64,000 nucleotides of DNA from assembly GCF_013366925.1 (NCBI RefSeq), contig NZ_JAALDK010000002.1:868001-932000 (forward strand). The letters run 5' to 3'. The position numbers were made by a program, and so were the translations under genes. The stretch is from Paraburkholderia youngii. Lineage in GTDB: Bacteria > Pseudomonadota > Gammaproteobacteria > Burkholderiales > Burkholderiaceae. Under the pieces are notes generated by a model. That model had not been told where the DNA came from and did no database searches. It saw only the letters and a list, made by a program, of their open reading frames with translations. Within the stretch, counting starts at the first letter, position 1. Each line of letters starts with the position of its first letter. Positions 24,379 through 33,221 of this stretch are shown piece by piece.

Positions 24379-25632
24379 ATGGAAAATCCACAACAACCTC
24401 TCGAACAGGCGACCGGCCCGCTAGCCGGTGTCCGCGTGATCGATCTGACCATCAACGTGCTCGGTCCGGTCGCCACGCAGTTGCTCGGCGACATGGGCGC
24501 GGACGTCATCAAGATCGAACCGCCCGAAGGCGACCAGAACCGCAAGAACGGTCCCGGCCGCAATCCCGACATGGCCGTGTTCTATACGATCATGAACCGC
24601 AACAAGCGGAGCGTGATCCTGAACCTCAAGCTGGCCGAATGCCGCGAAGCGCTGCTCAAGCTCGTCGAGACCGCCGACGTGATCGTGCACAGCATGCGCC
24701 CGAGCGCGGCCGAGCGCCTCGGCATCGACTATGAGACGGTGCGGGCGCGCAATCCGCGCATCGTCTATGCGTCGGGCGCGGGCTATCGAATCGACGGTCC
24801 CTACAAGGACCGCCCCGCTTTCGATGACGTGATCCAGGGCGAGAGCGGCATCGCCTCGATGAACCGCGACACGGACGGCTCGCCGCGCTACTTCCCCACC
24901 GTGATCGTCGACAAGTTCTGCGGTTACGTGCTGGCGTCGTCGATCGGCATGGCGCTCTATCACCGCGAGCGGACCGGTGTCGGCCAACTCGTGCATGTGC
25001 CGATGTTCGAAACGATGCTGCAATTCAATCTGTTCGAGCATCTTTGGGAAGGTGCGCTGGGCTCCAATGACGGAACCGGTCTCGGCTATCCGCGCATGTT
25101 CTCGCCGCACCGCCGACCCTACGCGACAAAAGACGGGCATATCTGCCTGCTCGCCGTGAACAACGAGCAATGGCGCCGCGTACTGTGCGCAATCGATGCC
25201 GCGCATCTGCTCGAGGACCCGCGCTTCTGTCACATGACCGAGCGCATGCGCAACATCAACGAGCTGTACCGCATCGTCGGCGACGCGATCCGCAACAAGA
25301 CGACCGCGGAATGGAACGCGATCTTCGCCTCCGCCGACGTGCCGCACGGCCCGGTACGCGACCTGAAAGACCTGATGCACGACGCGTACATCAAGGAGAC
25401 CGGCTTCTTCCAGCGTTTCGAGCACCCAACCGAAGGCGACATGGTAATGACCTCGATACCGGTGCACTTCTCCGAGTCGCCCGGCAACGTTCGCTATCTG
25501 CCGCCGAATCTCGGCGAGCACAGCATCCAGGTTCTGATCGAAGCGGGTTACAGCGAAGACGAGGCCAGCTCGCTGCTCGCCCGGGCCACGGGAAAAGCCG
25601 ACGAAGTTTCCGAAGCGCTGAGCAAGGATTAA
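24379..25632 (+). CDS. CaiB/BaiF family CoA transferase
   Basis: 417 residues. Class III CoA-transferase fold with LAGVRVIDLTINVLGPVATQLLGDMGADVIKIEPP at the start and D178 in VIVDKFCG at the position of the catalytic aspartate of formyl-CoA transferase. Unlike the racemase at 16121 it lacks the GHDxNY motif, so it is probably a true CoA transferase. It may load the ring carboxylate with CoA from succinyl-CoA or recycle CoA from a ring-opened product. Confidence 0.88.
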   Translation: MENPQQPLEQATGPLAGVRVIDLTINVLGPVATQLLGDMGADVIKIEPPEGDQNRKNGPGRNPDMAVFYTIMNRNKRSVILNLKLAECREALLKLVETADVIVHSMRPSAAERLGIDYETVRARNPRIVYASGAGYRIDGPYKDRPAFDDVIQGESGIASMNRDTDGSPRYFPTVIVDKFCGYVLASSIGMALYHRERTGVGQLVHVPMFETMLQFNLFEHLWEGALGSNDGTGLGYPRMFSPHRRPYATKDGHICLLAVNNEQWRRVLCAIDAAHLLEDPRFCHMTERMRNINELYRIVGDAIRNKTTAEWNAIFASADVPHGPVRDLKDLMHDAYIKETGFFQRFEHPTEGDMVMTSIPVHFSESPGNVRYLPPNLGEHSIQVLIEAGYSEDEASSLLARATGKADEVSEALSKD

Positions 25633-25670
25633 CTGGCGCGAAAGCGCCTCGCAAATCACGGAGGGAATCA

Positions 25671-26435
25671 ATGAAGGGGCTCAAGGAAAAGGTCGTCATC
25701 GTCACCGGCGCCGCGGGCGGGATCGGAACAGCCATCAGCAAGCGATTCGGCGAGGAAGGCTCGACCGTCGCGCTGTTCGATCTGAACGAAGAGGGCGCGG
25801 CGCGTGTTGCGGCGGAGATCGAAGCAGCGGGCGGCAAGGCGCGCGCGTACCGCGTCGACATCACGGACCACGAAGGCGTGCATGCCGCGGTGGCGAGAGT
25901 CGAAGAAGAACTGGGACCGATCGAGGTTCTCGTGAACAACGCCGGCTGGGACATGGGCGCATTTTTCCTGCAAACCGAGAAGCCGTTTTGGGACAAGGTG
26001 GTTGCGATCAACCTGTACGGACCGCTGAACATGCACCATGCCGTGCTGCGACGGATGTCCGAGCGCGGCCGCGGCCGTGTCGTCAATATCTCGTCGGATG
26101 CGGGGCGCGTGGGCTCCTCGATGGAAGCGGTGTACTCCTTCTGCAAGGGCGGCCTGATCGCATTCACGAAGACGATGGCGCGCGAAATGGCTCGCCAGAT
26201 GATTCCCGTCAACGTCGTTTGCCCGGGTCCCACCGCGACCCCTCTTCTCGACAACCTCGCGCAAGGCGAGAAAGGCGAGCGCATCAAGGCGGCCCTCGTG
26301 AAGGCCGTACCGTTCGGCCGCATGGGCGACCCGAGCGACATCCCGGGCGTGGTTGCCTTCCTCGCGAGTGACGACGCCGCCTTCATCAGCGGCCAGGTCA
26401 TCAGCGTGTCTGGCGGTTTGACGATGGCCGGCTAA
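25671..26435 (+). CDS. badH-like: SDR, BadH-like 2-hydroxycyclohexanecarboxyl-CoA dehydrogenase
   Basis: 254 residues; GGAGGGAATCA before ATG. Rossmann GxxxGxG in TGAAGGIGTAI, NNAGW, catalytic Ser (NISSDAG) and Y-S-F-C-K are all present, ending SGQVISVSGGLTMAG. The sequence reads like BadH of R. palustris, and the BadI-like gene follows 43 bp later. It oxidises 2-hydroxycycloalkane-carboxyl-CoA to the 2-oxo compound with NAD. A substituted ring (for example with an isopropyl or isopropenyl group) is possible. Confidence 0.88.
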   Translation: MKGLKEKVVIVTGAAGGIGTAISKRFGEEGSTVALFDLNEEGAARVAAEIEAAGGKARAYRVDITDHEGVHAAVARVEEELGPIEVLVNNAGWDMGAFFLQTEKPFWDKVVAINLYGPLNMHHAVLRRMSERGRGRVVNISSDAGRVGSSMEAVYSFCKGGLIAFTKTMAREMARQMIPVNVVCPGPTATPLLDNLAQGEKGERIKAALVKAVPFGRMGDPSDIPGVVAFLASDDAAFISGQVISVSGGLTMAG

Positions 26436-26478
26436 AAGGCACCGCTGCCGCAAACAACCAACAACATTGGACTACGAC

Positions 26479-27255
26479 ATGGAATTCAAGGACATCAGCT
26501 ATCACGAGGCGGATGGGATCGCGACGATCACCATCAATCGCCCGAAGGTCTACAACGCATTCAGCGCCAACACCGTCGAAGAGCTCATCAAGGCTTTCGG
26601 CCTCGCGGGATGGAACAAGGATATCGGCGTCGTCGTGCTCACGGGTGCCGGCGACAAGGCATTCTGTACGGGCGGCGACCAGTCCGGCGACGGCTACAAC
26701 GGGCGCGGCACCGTCGGTCTGCCGATCGAGGAACTGCAAAGCATCATCCGCGACATTCCGAAGCCCGTGATTGCCCGGGTGAACGGCTACGCAATCGGCG
26801 GCGGCAACGTGCTCGTGACGATCTGCGATCTCGCCATCGCTTCCGAGACCGCGGTGTTCGGCCAGGTCGGACCGAAGGTCGGGTCGGTCGATCCCGGTTT
26901 CGGTACCGCCTACCTCGCGCGCATCGTCGGCGAGAAGCGCGCGCGGGAAATCTGGTATCTGTGCCGCAAATACAGCGCGAAACAGGCGCTCGACTGGGGT
27001 CTCATCAATGCCGTCGTGCCGCCCGAACAGCTCGACGCCGAAACGAAGAAGATGTGTGACGAGATTCTGCAGATGAGTCCCACCGCTATTGCGCTGGCGA
27101 AGCGTTCGTTCAATATCGACACCGAGAATATCCGCGGTATCGGTGCGTTCGCAATGCAAGCGCTCGCGATGTACTACGACACGGATGAATCGAAGGAAGG
27201 CGGCAATGCATTCCGCGAAAAGCGCAAGCCGGAGTTCCGCAAGTACGTGAAGTAA
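26479..27255 (+). CDS. badI-like: BadI-like 2-ketocyclohexanecarboxyl-CoA hydrolase (ring-cleaving crotonase)
   Basis: 258 residues from ATG at 26479 (an upstream in-frame TTG is less likely). It has the MenB/BadI signature rather than that of enoyl-CoA hydratases: AFCTGGDQS (62-69), GYAIGGGNVLVTICDL, FGQVGPKVGSVDPGFGTAYLARIVGEKRAREIWYLCR and the ending EKRKPEFRKYVK, all as I remember them in R. palustris BadI (about 260 aa). It hydrolyses the beta-keto ring C-C bond, giving a pimelyl-CoA-type dicarboxylic acid. That product would suit the PimC/PimD-like dehydrogenase pairs in the other operons. Confidence 0.9.
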   Translation: MEFKDISYHEADGIATITINRPKVYNAFSANTVEELIKAFGLAGWNKDIGVVVLTGAGDKAFCTGGDQSGDGYNGRGTVGLPIEELQSIIRDIPKPVIARVNGYAIGGGNVLVTICDLAIASETAVFGQVGPKVGSVDPGFGTAYLARIVGEKRAREIWYLCRKYSAKQALDWGLINAVVPPEQLDAETKKMCDEILQMSPTAIALAKRSFNIDTENIRGIGAFAMQALAMYYDTDESKEGGNAFREKRKPEFRKYVK

Positions 27256-27343
27256 GAGAAAGAAGAAGCGTGGGCGGCGGGCGTGCGAGCCGCCGCCCGT
27301 CCACCTCACTTCAAAGTCCGCACGAATGCATCGATTGTGAGGC

Positions 27344-27377
27344 GCCCGGAAGCGCTTGTCGTTTCCGGGCTCCTTTT
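27344..27377 (+). terminator. Rho-independent terminator after the ring-opening operon
   Basis: GCCCGGAA (27344-27351) pairs with TTCCGGGC (27363-27370), loop 11 nt, followed by TCCTTTTT. It lies 88 bp after the BadI-like stop. The rest of the 27256-27657 gap holds only the possible gene remnant listed next. Confidence 0.75.
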
Positions 27378-27504
27378 TAGCAGTCCGCACCCGCCCTCAG
27401 AACCGATAGTTCCATGCCTGGTTAATCCACCCTCGCTCGGCAACCTCTCCCCAAGCGAACCAAACGTCGGGTTCGCGTGTATCGCCAACACGGCGCGATC
27501 AGGG

Positions 27505-27636
27505 ATGGCCCGCGGCATCGTCCTGCAACTGGCCGATGCGCATGAGATCGCGCGGGCAATCATCGCCCGCGACAGGAACCAGGCTCGCGGGCAGATTGCC
27601 GAGTACATCGCGGGCATCAGGACGTGGCTCGAGTAG
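27505..27636 (+). pseudogene. Possible remnant of a GntR/FadR-type regulator (C-terminal end)
   Basis: A 43-codon stretch ends LADAHEIARAIIARDRNQARGQIAEYIAGIRTWLE, which resembles the last helices of FCD-domain GntR regulators (H..I..AI.ARD...A......HI). No DNA-binding domain is upstream and the start has no good ribosome site. It may be a decayed regulator of the ring-opening operon. Weak call. Confidence 0.3.
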
Positions 27637-27657
27637 TGAGGGGCCACGCTGGCCGCT

Positions 27658-28809
27658 TCAACGATCGCCGATCTCGATCCATCGTCCGCTGCGGCCGGAC
27701 TCGATCACCGCCTCCACCACCCGGTGCGCGTGGGCAGCCTCTTCGAAGCTCGGCGATGGTGTGCGCTCGTGCTTGATGGCTTCGAGCATGTCGTGAAACA
27801 TCCAGCCCATCGACACCATGTACGACGGAGCATTCTGTTTCGAGAACCCCGTTCCCGGCACGGCGAAATAGTGCTCCGGGGTTTCGAGCCATTCGCCTGC
27901 GGCCGTGCCGAACTCGAACGGCTCCGGCTTGCCCGCATAAAGACGCGATGAAATGCCATCGCCGAACGTAGGATCGACGTAGAGCAGACGTCCTTTCGTT
28001 CCCCACAATTCGGCACGAATGCCAGGGCCGTCGGCGACGGCCCAGCTTGTCTGGATCGTGCCCAACGCGCCGTTTTCCATGCGCAACACGCCGCAGCCGA
28101 GATCGGCGGTGTCTGGCGCGTACGTGCTACCGTCCGGCAAACGCCATTGCTTGATGCCCGTCGTGTCCGACCCGGTCGCCGCCTTCACCCGGCCGAGCAA
28201 TGGCATCAGAAACAGGACCATGTGGCTGCCGAAATTGCGCCATGCGCTGCCGCCGCTTGTGGAGTCGGCTAACCACTTGTACGGCGACACGCCGCCGCCA
28301 GGATAGGAGGCATGGGGATAAATGAAACCATCGTGGTTACGCAATGGCTGAAGGAGCTGAAAATTGAAACCGAGTGGCTCGCCAAGGAAGCCCTCTGAAA
28401 CAAGCTTCAGCATGTGCATCGCCGCGGGCACCCAGCGGAACTGCGCGTCGACCACACCGACCAGCCCTTTTTTCGCGGTCAGTTCGCTCTGCGCGAGCGC
28501 ATGTTCCGTATCGACCGCGAACGGCAGCGCGTCATAGACGTGCTTGCCCGCGTTGAGCGCGGCCATCACCATGTCATAGCGATACGAAGGCCGGCTGCCG
28601 ACATCGATGATGTCGAGAGTGGGATCGGCGACGAGATCCGCCACGTCCCAATAGGCGCGCGGCACGCCGAAGGCTTTCGCCGCTGCTTCGGCGGTCTCGC
28701 GGTGCGCGGTACAGACTGCCGCCACCTCCACATCCGGCAATAGCCGCCAGGCGCTGCCATGCACTTTCAGGCTCCAGTTGGCGCCGATGATGCCGATTCT
28801 GCGTGTCAC
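27658..28809 (-). CDS. Gfo/Idh/MocA family oxidoreductase
   Basis: 383 residues from a GTG start (VTRRIGIIGANWSLKVHG) with GGAG 9 nt upstream. N-terminal NAD(P)-binding Rossmann domain (IGIIGAN), the typical DVGSRPSYRYDMVMAALNAGKHVYDALPF segment near 95-125 (normally EKP, here DALP), and a C-terminal Gfo/Idh/MocA beta-sheet domain. Members oxidise sugars, cyclic alcohols or related substrates. Last gene of a three-gene unit with an SDR and a SnoaL protein; substrate unknown. Confidence 0.85.
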   Translation of the reverse strand: MTRRIGIIGANWSLKVHGSAWRLLPDVEVAAVCTAHRETAEAAAKAFGVPRAYWDVADLVADPTLDIIDVGSRPSYRYDMVMAALNAGKHVYDALPFAVDTEHALAQSELTAKKGLVGVVDAQFRWVPAAMHMLKLVSEGFLGEPLGFNFQLLQPLRNHDGFIYPHASYPGGGVSPYKWLADSTSGGSAWRNFGSHMVLFLMPLLGRVKAATGSDTTGIKQWRLPDGSTYAPDTADLGCGVLRMENGALGTIQTSWAVADGPGIRAELWGTKGRLLYVDPTFGDGISSRLYAGKPEPFEFGTAAGEWLETPEHYFAVPGTGFSKQNAPSYMVSMGWMFHDMLEAIKHERTPSPSFEEAAHAHRVVEAVIESGRSGRWIEIGDR

Positions 28810-28846
28810 GATCGTTTCTCCATGTCTCGTTGCTCCCTCTCGTTGG

Positions 28847-29866
28847 TCAAAGGCCTGTCGGCTCCAGCCGCCGCTTTGCCTCGGCGCGATAGCCGCTGAT
28901 GATCGATTCGAACTCTCCCCAAACGCTTTGCGGCTGGTCGAAGTGCGTCGTGTCATCGATTTCGGCCAGATGTCGCTCGATGTCTTCCGGCGTAGGAGGA
29001 CGGCCGTGCTGGCTCAACCACCCATCGGCCTCGCCGACGAAAACGCGTGCGAACCGCCCGCCCGTTGCCGTGTAGAGCGCGCGATTGGCCTTGCACCGTT
29101 CACTTGCCAGCCATATCGCCATCGGCACGACGAATTCGTTGCGGATGCCCGGCGCGACCAGTGCGAAATCTTCCGGCATACCGTCATGGAAATCGGCAGG
29201 CCATTCGTCGCTGCCCTGACCGAGCCGGCTGGCGCCGCACGGGAGCAACGCGTTGACCTGAATGCCGTATTTCTCGCCTTCCGCGCCGATACTGTTCATC
29301 AGCCCCACCAAACCCGCTTTTGCGGCACCGTAGTTGGCTTGCCACACGGAACCAAACATCGCGGATGCGGAACTGGTGAGGACGATTCGCCCATATTTCG
29401 CGGCCTGCATCGCGCGCCACGCTGGCTGGCCCACATAAAATGCGGCCATCAGGTGAACATCCATGATCGAGCGAATCTGCTCGTCAGTGAGTTCCTCAAA
29501 TGGCGCGTTGCGTAGAAATCCGGCGTTGTGAATGAGGACATCGACCCTGCCGAATGCGTTCAGCGCGGCGTCCACGATTGCAGTTCCACCGGCTCTCGTC
29601 GCGCAACTTTCATGGCAGGCGATCGCTTTGCCACCTGCGGTTCCGATTTCTTCGACGACACCCAGAGCCGCGCTCCGGGCACCGATGTCCGACAGCACAT
29701 TGCCGCGCGGATCGGTTCCCAGATCGTTCACGACGACGGCGGCCCCACGCGCCGCCAACGCCTTCGCATAGTCGCGGCCCAATCCGCTTCCCGCGCCAGT
29801 CACGATCGCAACGCGGCCGTCGAAGCGAATTGTCGAATCCGCATCCAACACGTCCTGCGCGTTCAT
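28847..29866 (-). CDS. SDR, MFE-2/HSD17B4-like 3-hydroxyacyl-CoA dehydrogenase
   Basis: 339 residues from MNAQDVLDADS, overlapping the SnoaL gene by ATGA. Features of the dehydrogenase domain of peroxisomal multifunctional enzyme 2: GRVAIVTGAGSGLGRDYAKALAARGAAVVVNDLG, HNAGFLRNAPFEELT, SSASAMFGSVWQANYGAAKAGLVGLMNSI (YGAAK). It likely oxidises an (R)-3-hydroxyacyl-CoA, the product of MaoC-type hydratases such as that at 10777. The C-terminal 60 residues extend beyond the SDR core. Confidence 0.87.
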   Translation of the reverse strand: MNAQDVLDADSTIRFDGRVAIVTGAGSGLGRDYAKALAARGAAVVVNDLGTDPRGNVLSDIGARSAALGVVEEIGTAGGKAIACHESCATRAGGTAIVDAALNAFGRVDVLIHNAGFLRNAPFEELTDEQIRSIMDVHLMAAFYVGQPAWRAMQAAKYGRIVLTSSASAMFGSVWQANYGAAKAGLVGLMNSIGAEGEKYGIQVNALLPCGASRLGQGSDEWPADFHDGMPEDFALVAPGIRNEFVVPMAIWLASERCKANRALYTATGGRFARVFVGEADGWLSQHGRPPTPEDIERHLAEIDDTTHFDQPQSVWGEFESIISGYRAEAKRRLEPTGL

Positions 29867-30306
29867 GCCGGCGCTCCGACATCGACGCGCAGTCGCTGCA
29901 GCTTCATGCTCTTGATATGCCACTGGCCGTCGATCTTCTCGTAGGTCTCGACATAGTGGCCGTAGCCGTGGAGCGTGCGATTCGGATATGCCGAGTCCGC
30001 TTCCCAGCGCAACATGTCTTCCATCGCCCAGATGCCGCTCGCCGTCGTGCCCGAAGTGATCTCGATTTCCGGACAATGGCCGTGATGAACACTCACGCAT
30101 TCCGCAAGAGGAACACTGACTGCCTGTTCGATTTTTTCCCTGCCGACGAGAATGCATCCGGGCACGTCATCGCTGATATCGAACCGGGCATCAGACGCGA
30201 ACACGGATTTGAATCCGTCCCAGTTCTTTGTGTCGATGCAACGGAAATAACGCGCTTTGAGTTGCTTGATCTCCTCGATTGCAACGAGCTTTTCGATGTC
30301 GGTCAC
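29863..30306 (-). CDS. SnoaL/NTF2-like protein
   Basis: 147 residues with the NTF2-like cone fold pattern: IEEIKQLKARYFRCIDTKNWDGFKSVFASDARFDI at the start and HGYGHYVETYEKIDGQWHIKSMKLQRLRVDV at the end. Bacterial members act as dehydratases, isomerases or hydroxylases on steroid- and polyketide-like substrates (bile-acid dehydratase BaiE and scytalone dehydratase have this fold). It is the first gene of its unit. A dehydration step is possible but unproven. Confidence 0.8.
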   Translation of the reverse strand: MTDIEKLVAIEEIKQLKARYFRCIDTKNWDGFKSVFASDARFDISDDVPGCILVGREKIEQAVSVPLAECVSVHHGHCPEIEITSGTTASGIWAMEDMLRWEADSAYPNRTLHGYGHYVETYEKIDGQWHIKSMKLQRLRVDVGAPA

Positions 30307-30486
30307 TCGGGTTCCTCCATTGATCGACGCGGTCGCATCGGAGTCTTTACCGAAACCCGCTATCGCGTGTTCCGCTGATTGTCTTGATGTTCTTGATCAA
30401 CAATAGCACCGCCAGTACCATTATTCAATACATGAGATCGCGACACGCTTCGGTCGCGCACATCACTAAACGAAAGGACAAGGCGA

Positions 30487-31374
30487 ATGGGTATTCTGGA
30501 TCGCAGAGGCGAACTTGAAGGTCGCAGAGCGGTGTTGATTGGCGGCGCCGCAGGAATTGGAAGGGCGGTCGCCCTGGCACTAGGCGAGGCCGGCGTCGAT
30601 ATCGCTTTGTGCGACATCGATGACGAAGGCATTGCGGACACATCGGCGCAATTGCGAGCGCTCGGCCGCCGCGTGTTCGGCATGCACGCGGATGCCACAC
30701 AGCCAGAGCAGCTCGCGCAGTTCTATGACGCGACTGCCGGCTTCTTCGATGCGATCGATCTGCTCGTGAACGTGGTTGGCGGCACTCGTATGCAGCCCTT
30801 CATCGAACGTACGCAACGCGATTGTGCGGACGACATTCAGCGCAACTTCGGCTACGTGATTGAATCCATGCGTCACGCAGTACCGCTGCTACAGCGCAGC
30901 GGCCGTGGCGGCTCGATCGTGAACTTTACGACCATCGAAGCGCATCGCAGTGCCGGCGGCTTCGCAGTCTACGCTGGCGCGAAGGCCGCAACGACCCACT
31001 TCTCGAAGGCAATGGCCTGGGAGCTCGGTCCGCTCGGAATCCGCGTGAACCTGATTGCGCCCGACACGACGCCCAGCGCGGGCAACGCCGCCGCTATTCC
31101 CGAACCCTGGCGCTCGCTCAACGCCGATGCCCCGCCCGAGTGGTGGGCGAAGGCCTTCGAGATGTACATCCCGTTGCAAGCTCCTCCGAGTGCGGACGAT
31201 CTGGCGAATGCCGTATTGTTCCTCGCGTCTGACCTTGCGAAATCGGTCACGGGTCAGGTGCTGCATGTGGATGGAGGCGCCGCGGCCGCCCTCGGCATGT
31301 TGCGCTGGCCATACGACGATGGCGCAACGCTCCCCGTTCCGATGGGCGGCACCTTGCGCAAACTGTTTGGCTAA
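30487..31374 (+). CDS. SDR family oxidoreductase
   Basis: 295 residues. GGAAGIGRAVALAL Rossmann motif, NVVGG in place of NNAG, and YAGAKAATTHFSKAMAWELGPLGIRVNLIAPD with an intact Y-x-x-x-K. The C-terminal tail (GMLRWPYDDGATLPVPMGGTLRKLFG) is longer than usual. Divergent from the SnoaL unit across a 180-bp gap in which I find TTGATCAA but no good copy of the GAAC-N3-GTTC palindrome. Convergent with the second TetR gene. Confidence 0.85.
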   Translation: MGILDRRGELEGRRAVLIGGAAGIGRAVALALGEAGVDIALCDIDDEGIADTSAQLRALGRRVFGMHADATQPEQLAQFYDATAGFFDAIDLLVNVVGGTRMQPFIERTQRDCADDIQRNFGYVIESMRHAVPLLQRSGRGGSIVNFTTIEAHRSAGGFAVYAGAKAATTHFSKAMAWELGPLGIRVNLIAPDTTPSAGNAAAIPEPWRSLNADAPPEWWAKAFEMYIPLQAPPSADDLANAVLFLASDLAKSVTGQVLHVDGGAAAALGMLRWPYDDGATLPVPMGGTLRKLFG

Positions 31375-31394
31375 TGCCGTAACGGAAATCGCGA

Positions 31395-32075
31395 CTACTT
31401 CCGATCCATTGCGCGCGGCAGTATGCCGTCGAGGAACAGCGTAAGTGCGAGCTCTAGCGCGGCATGCCGCTCTTTATCGCGAAGCGGCTCGCCAAGGAAG
31501 CTGGCGAGGCCGCCGCTCGTCAGCGCGCCAAAGCACGCGGCCGCCGCGCGCGGATCGGAGACCACGATCTTTCCGTTGAGTGCCAACGCAGTGAGATACT
31601 CAGCGATCGGAGCCAACGCCCTGTCTTGCTGATCGACGACGTCTTCGAGCATCTCGTTCAGTTCTTCTCGCGCCTCGCTTACCGCCCTCCACATCGCGCG
31701 TATGCTCGGGTCCGCATGGTAGGACTGGATGATTTCCCCATAGTCGCGCAGCACGGAGCGCGGCGAACGACGTGCGTCGGTGGACACGTTGGTGAGCGGA
31801 TCGAGCAGCAGCGGAACGCCGCGCTCCATCGCCGCGCGCAGCAGGCCCGCCTTGCTTCCATAGCGCCGGTAGATCGTAGACTTGCTCGCGCCAAACGATG
31901 CCGCAATGCCGTCCATCGTCGCGGCTCGATAGCCGACGGCCATGAACTGTTCCAGCGTATGGTCGAGCAGTTCGTCCTGGCGCCTCTCTGCATCGGCCTT
32001 GAATGGGCGACCCCGTTTTGCGCGTGGTAAAGCCTCCCCCTTACGCGCGGCTCGCGACCTTTTCTCTGCGCTCAT
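31395..32075 (-). CDS. TetR/AcrR family transcriptional regulator
   Basis: 226 residues. A basic leader (RSRAARKGEALPRAKRGRPFK) precedes the helix-turn-helix YRAATMDGIAASFGASKSTIYRRYGSKAGLLRAAM, then a helical effector domain of the TetR_C type found with aromatic and fatty-acid degradation genes. It ends 20 bp from the convergent SDR gene. An inverted repeat 24 bp upstream of its start (32099-32120) may be its own operator. Confidence 0.88.
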   Translation of the reverse strand: MSAEKRSRAARKGEALPRAKRGRPFKADAERRQDELLDHTLEQFMAVGYRAATMDGIAASFGASKSTIYRRYGSKAGLLRAAMERGVPLLLDPLTNVSTDARRSPRSVLRDYGEIIQSYHADPSIRAMWRAVSEAREELNEMLEDVVDQQDRALAPIAEYLTALALNGKIVVSDPRAAAACFGALTSGGLASFLGEPLRDKERHAALELALTLFLDGILPRAMDRK

Positions 32076-32098
32076 GACTTGTCGATAGATGATGCGTA

Positions 32099-32120
32099 TG
32101 GTTCGCCGGTATTGGAACCA
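32099..32120. promoter_or_regulatory. Inverted repeat TGGTTC-N10-GAACCA upstream of the second TetR gene
   Basis: Six-base arms with a 10-nt spacer at 32099-32104 and 32115-32120, just before the TetR start. Spacing and position suit autoregulation by a TetR dimer. The half-site contains GAAC but in the opposite order to the shared palindrome. Confidence 0.35.
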
Positions 32121-32207
32121 CTTCGCGTCAGATTGTAGCCTGGGGGTCGCAACCGCCTGAGCCTCGTGACGCGCTGCTACTCGCTCTATCGTCGCCGCGC
32201 TGGTCGT

Positions 32208-33200
32208 CTAGGTCATCAGTCTGTTCAACCGGCTCGACGCCGCCACCGCGTCGTCGATGATCTCATCGAAAATTGCCTCGACCTTGCGGACCGCGTCAGC
32301 AAAGACCGCGGCGTGCCCGTAGTCGATCATGCCTTTGCGTGTGTCGCCAGTCACGTAAGCCTCGTGCGCGAGCGCGCCCATCACGTGCGGACGGAACCGC
32401 TCGAACTCGCTCACCTGCGCACGATCCAGTTCCATGACCGCCTCGGCGCTCTCGTTGCGCAGCACGCGGTGGTGATCGCGAATCGCAGACTTGACCACGA
32501 CGCTTTCGCTGCCGTCGCCCGCCACGACCTTCGCTTTGACCTCGGGATGAATCCATAGCTCCTCGGCGACCATCATGCGAGTACCCATCAGGACCGCGTC
32601 GGCGCCCATCGCGAGCACCCCTGCAAGCTGCCGCCCGGTGCCGATGCCGCCGCCGATCACGACCGGCAAGCCGATTTCCCGCGGCGCCTGCGCGGCCTGC
32701 ACGATGCTGCCGATCTGGTAGACGCCTGGATGGCCGCCGCATTCATTACCGACGACGATCACGCCGTCGACGCCCATCCGCGCCGCCGTACGTGCATAGC
32801 GCACGGCGGGCACCTTGTGCAAAACCTTGATGCCCGCCTCCTTGAGCAGCGGCACGACCGCTTCCGGGCTCGCACCGGCCGTCTCCACGCAGGCAACCTT
32901 CTCTTCGATCAGAATGCGGATCTGTTGCTTGACCCGCTCCACGCCACCCGCTTGCCGCGATATGTACAGATTGACGCCGAAGTTCCTGGCACCGGTGAGC
33001 TCACGGCAGGTGCGCAACTCATTGCGGAATTCGTCGGAATCGGGAAAGCCCGCGCCGACAATGAAGCCCATGCCGCCTGCGTTGACCACCGCCGCGACAT
33101 ACCGTGCGTCGGATACGCGCGGCCCGAGACCGCCGCAAAGAATCGGGTGGCGAATACCGAGCAGATCGGTGATTCGCGTGCTGAACGTGTGGGGGCGCAC
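32208..33200 (-). CDS. Nitronate monooxygenase / 2-nitropropane dioxygenase-like flavoprotein (copy 1)
   Basis: 330 residues. TIM-barrel flavoprotein: TDLLGIRHPILCGGLGP at the start, NAGGMGFIVGAG, GVDGVIVVGNECGGHPG, and LPVVIGGGIGTGRQLAGVLAMGADAVLMGTRMM for FMN phosphate binding. Proteins of this group are common in terpenoid and fatty-acid clusters, where several are suspected to be enoyl-CoA-related reductases rather than nitronate oxidases. Last gene of the ligase operon. A paralogue is at 43359. Confidence 0.87.
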   Translation of the reverse strand: MRPHTFSTRITDLLGIRHPILCGGLGPRVSDARYVAAVVNAGGMGFIVGAGFPDSDEFRNELRTCRELTGARNFGVNLYISRQAGGVERVKQQIRILIEEKVACVETAGASPEAVVPLLKEAGIKVLHKVPAVRYARTAARMGVDGVIVVGNECGGHPGVYQIGSIVQAAQAPREIGLPVVIGGGIGTGRQLAGVLAMGADAVLMGTRMMVAEELWIHPEVKAKVVAGDGSESVVVKSAIRDHHRVLRNESAEAVMELDRAQVSEFERFRPHVMGALAHEAYVTGDTRKGMIDYGHAAVFADAVRKVEAIFDEIIDDAVAASSRLNRLMT

Positions 33201-33221
33201 GATGCCATTTCCTCCCGCACG

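Noticed and set aside
24421..25671. A 416-codon minus-strand open frame
   Set aside because: Antisense to the CoA transferase gene, which has clear family motifs.
30389..30427. TTGATCAA and an ATTCAA stretch in the 30307-30486 divergent gap as another copy of the shared operator
   Set aside because: It matches GAAC-N3-GTTC at too few positions (three or more changes).
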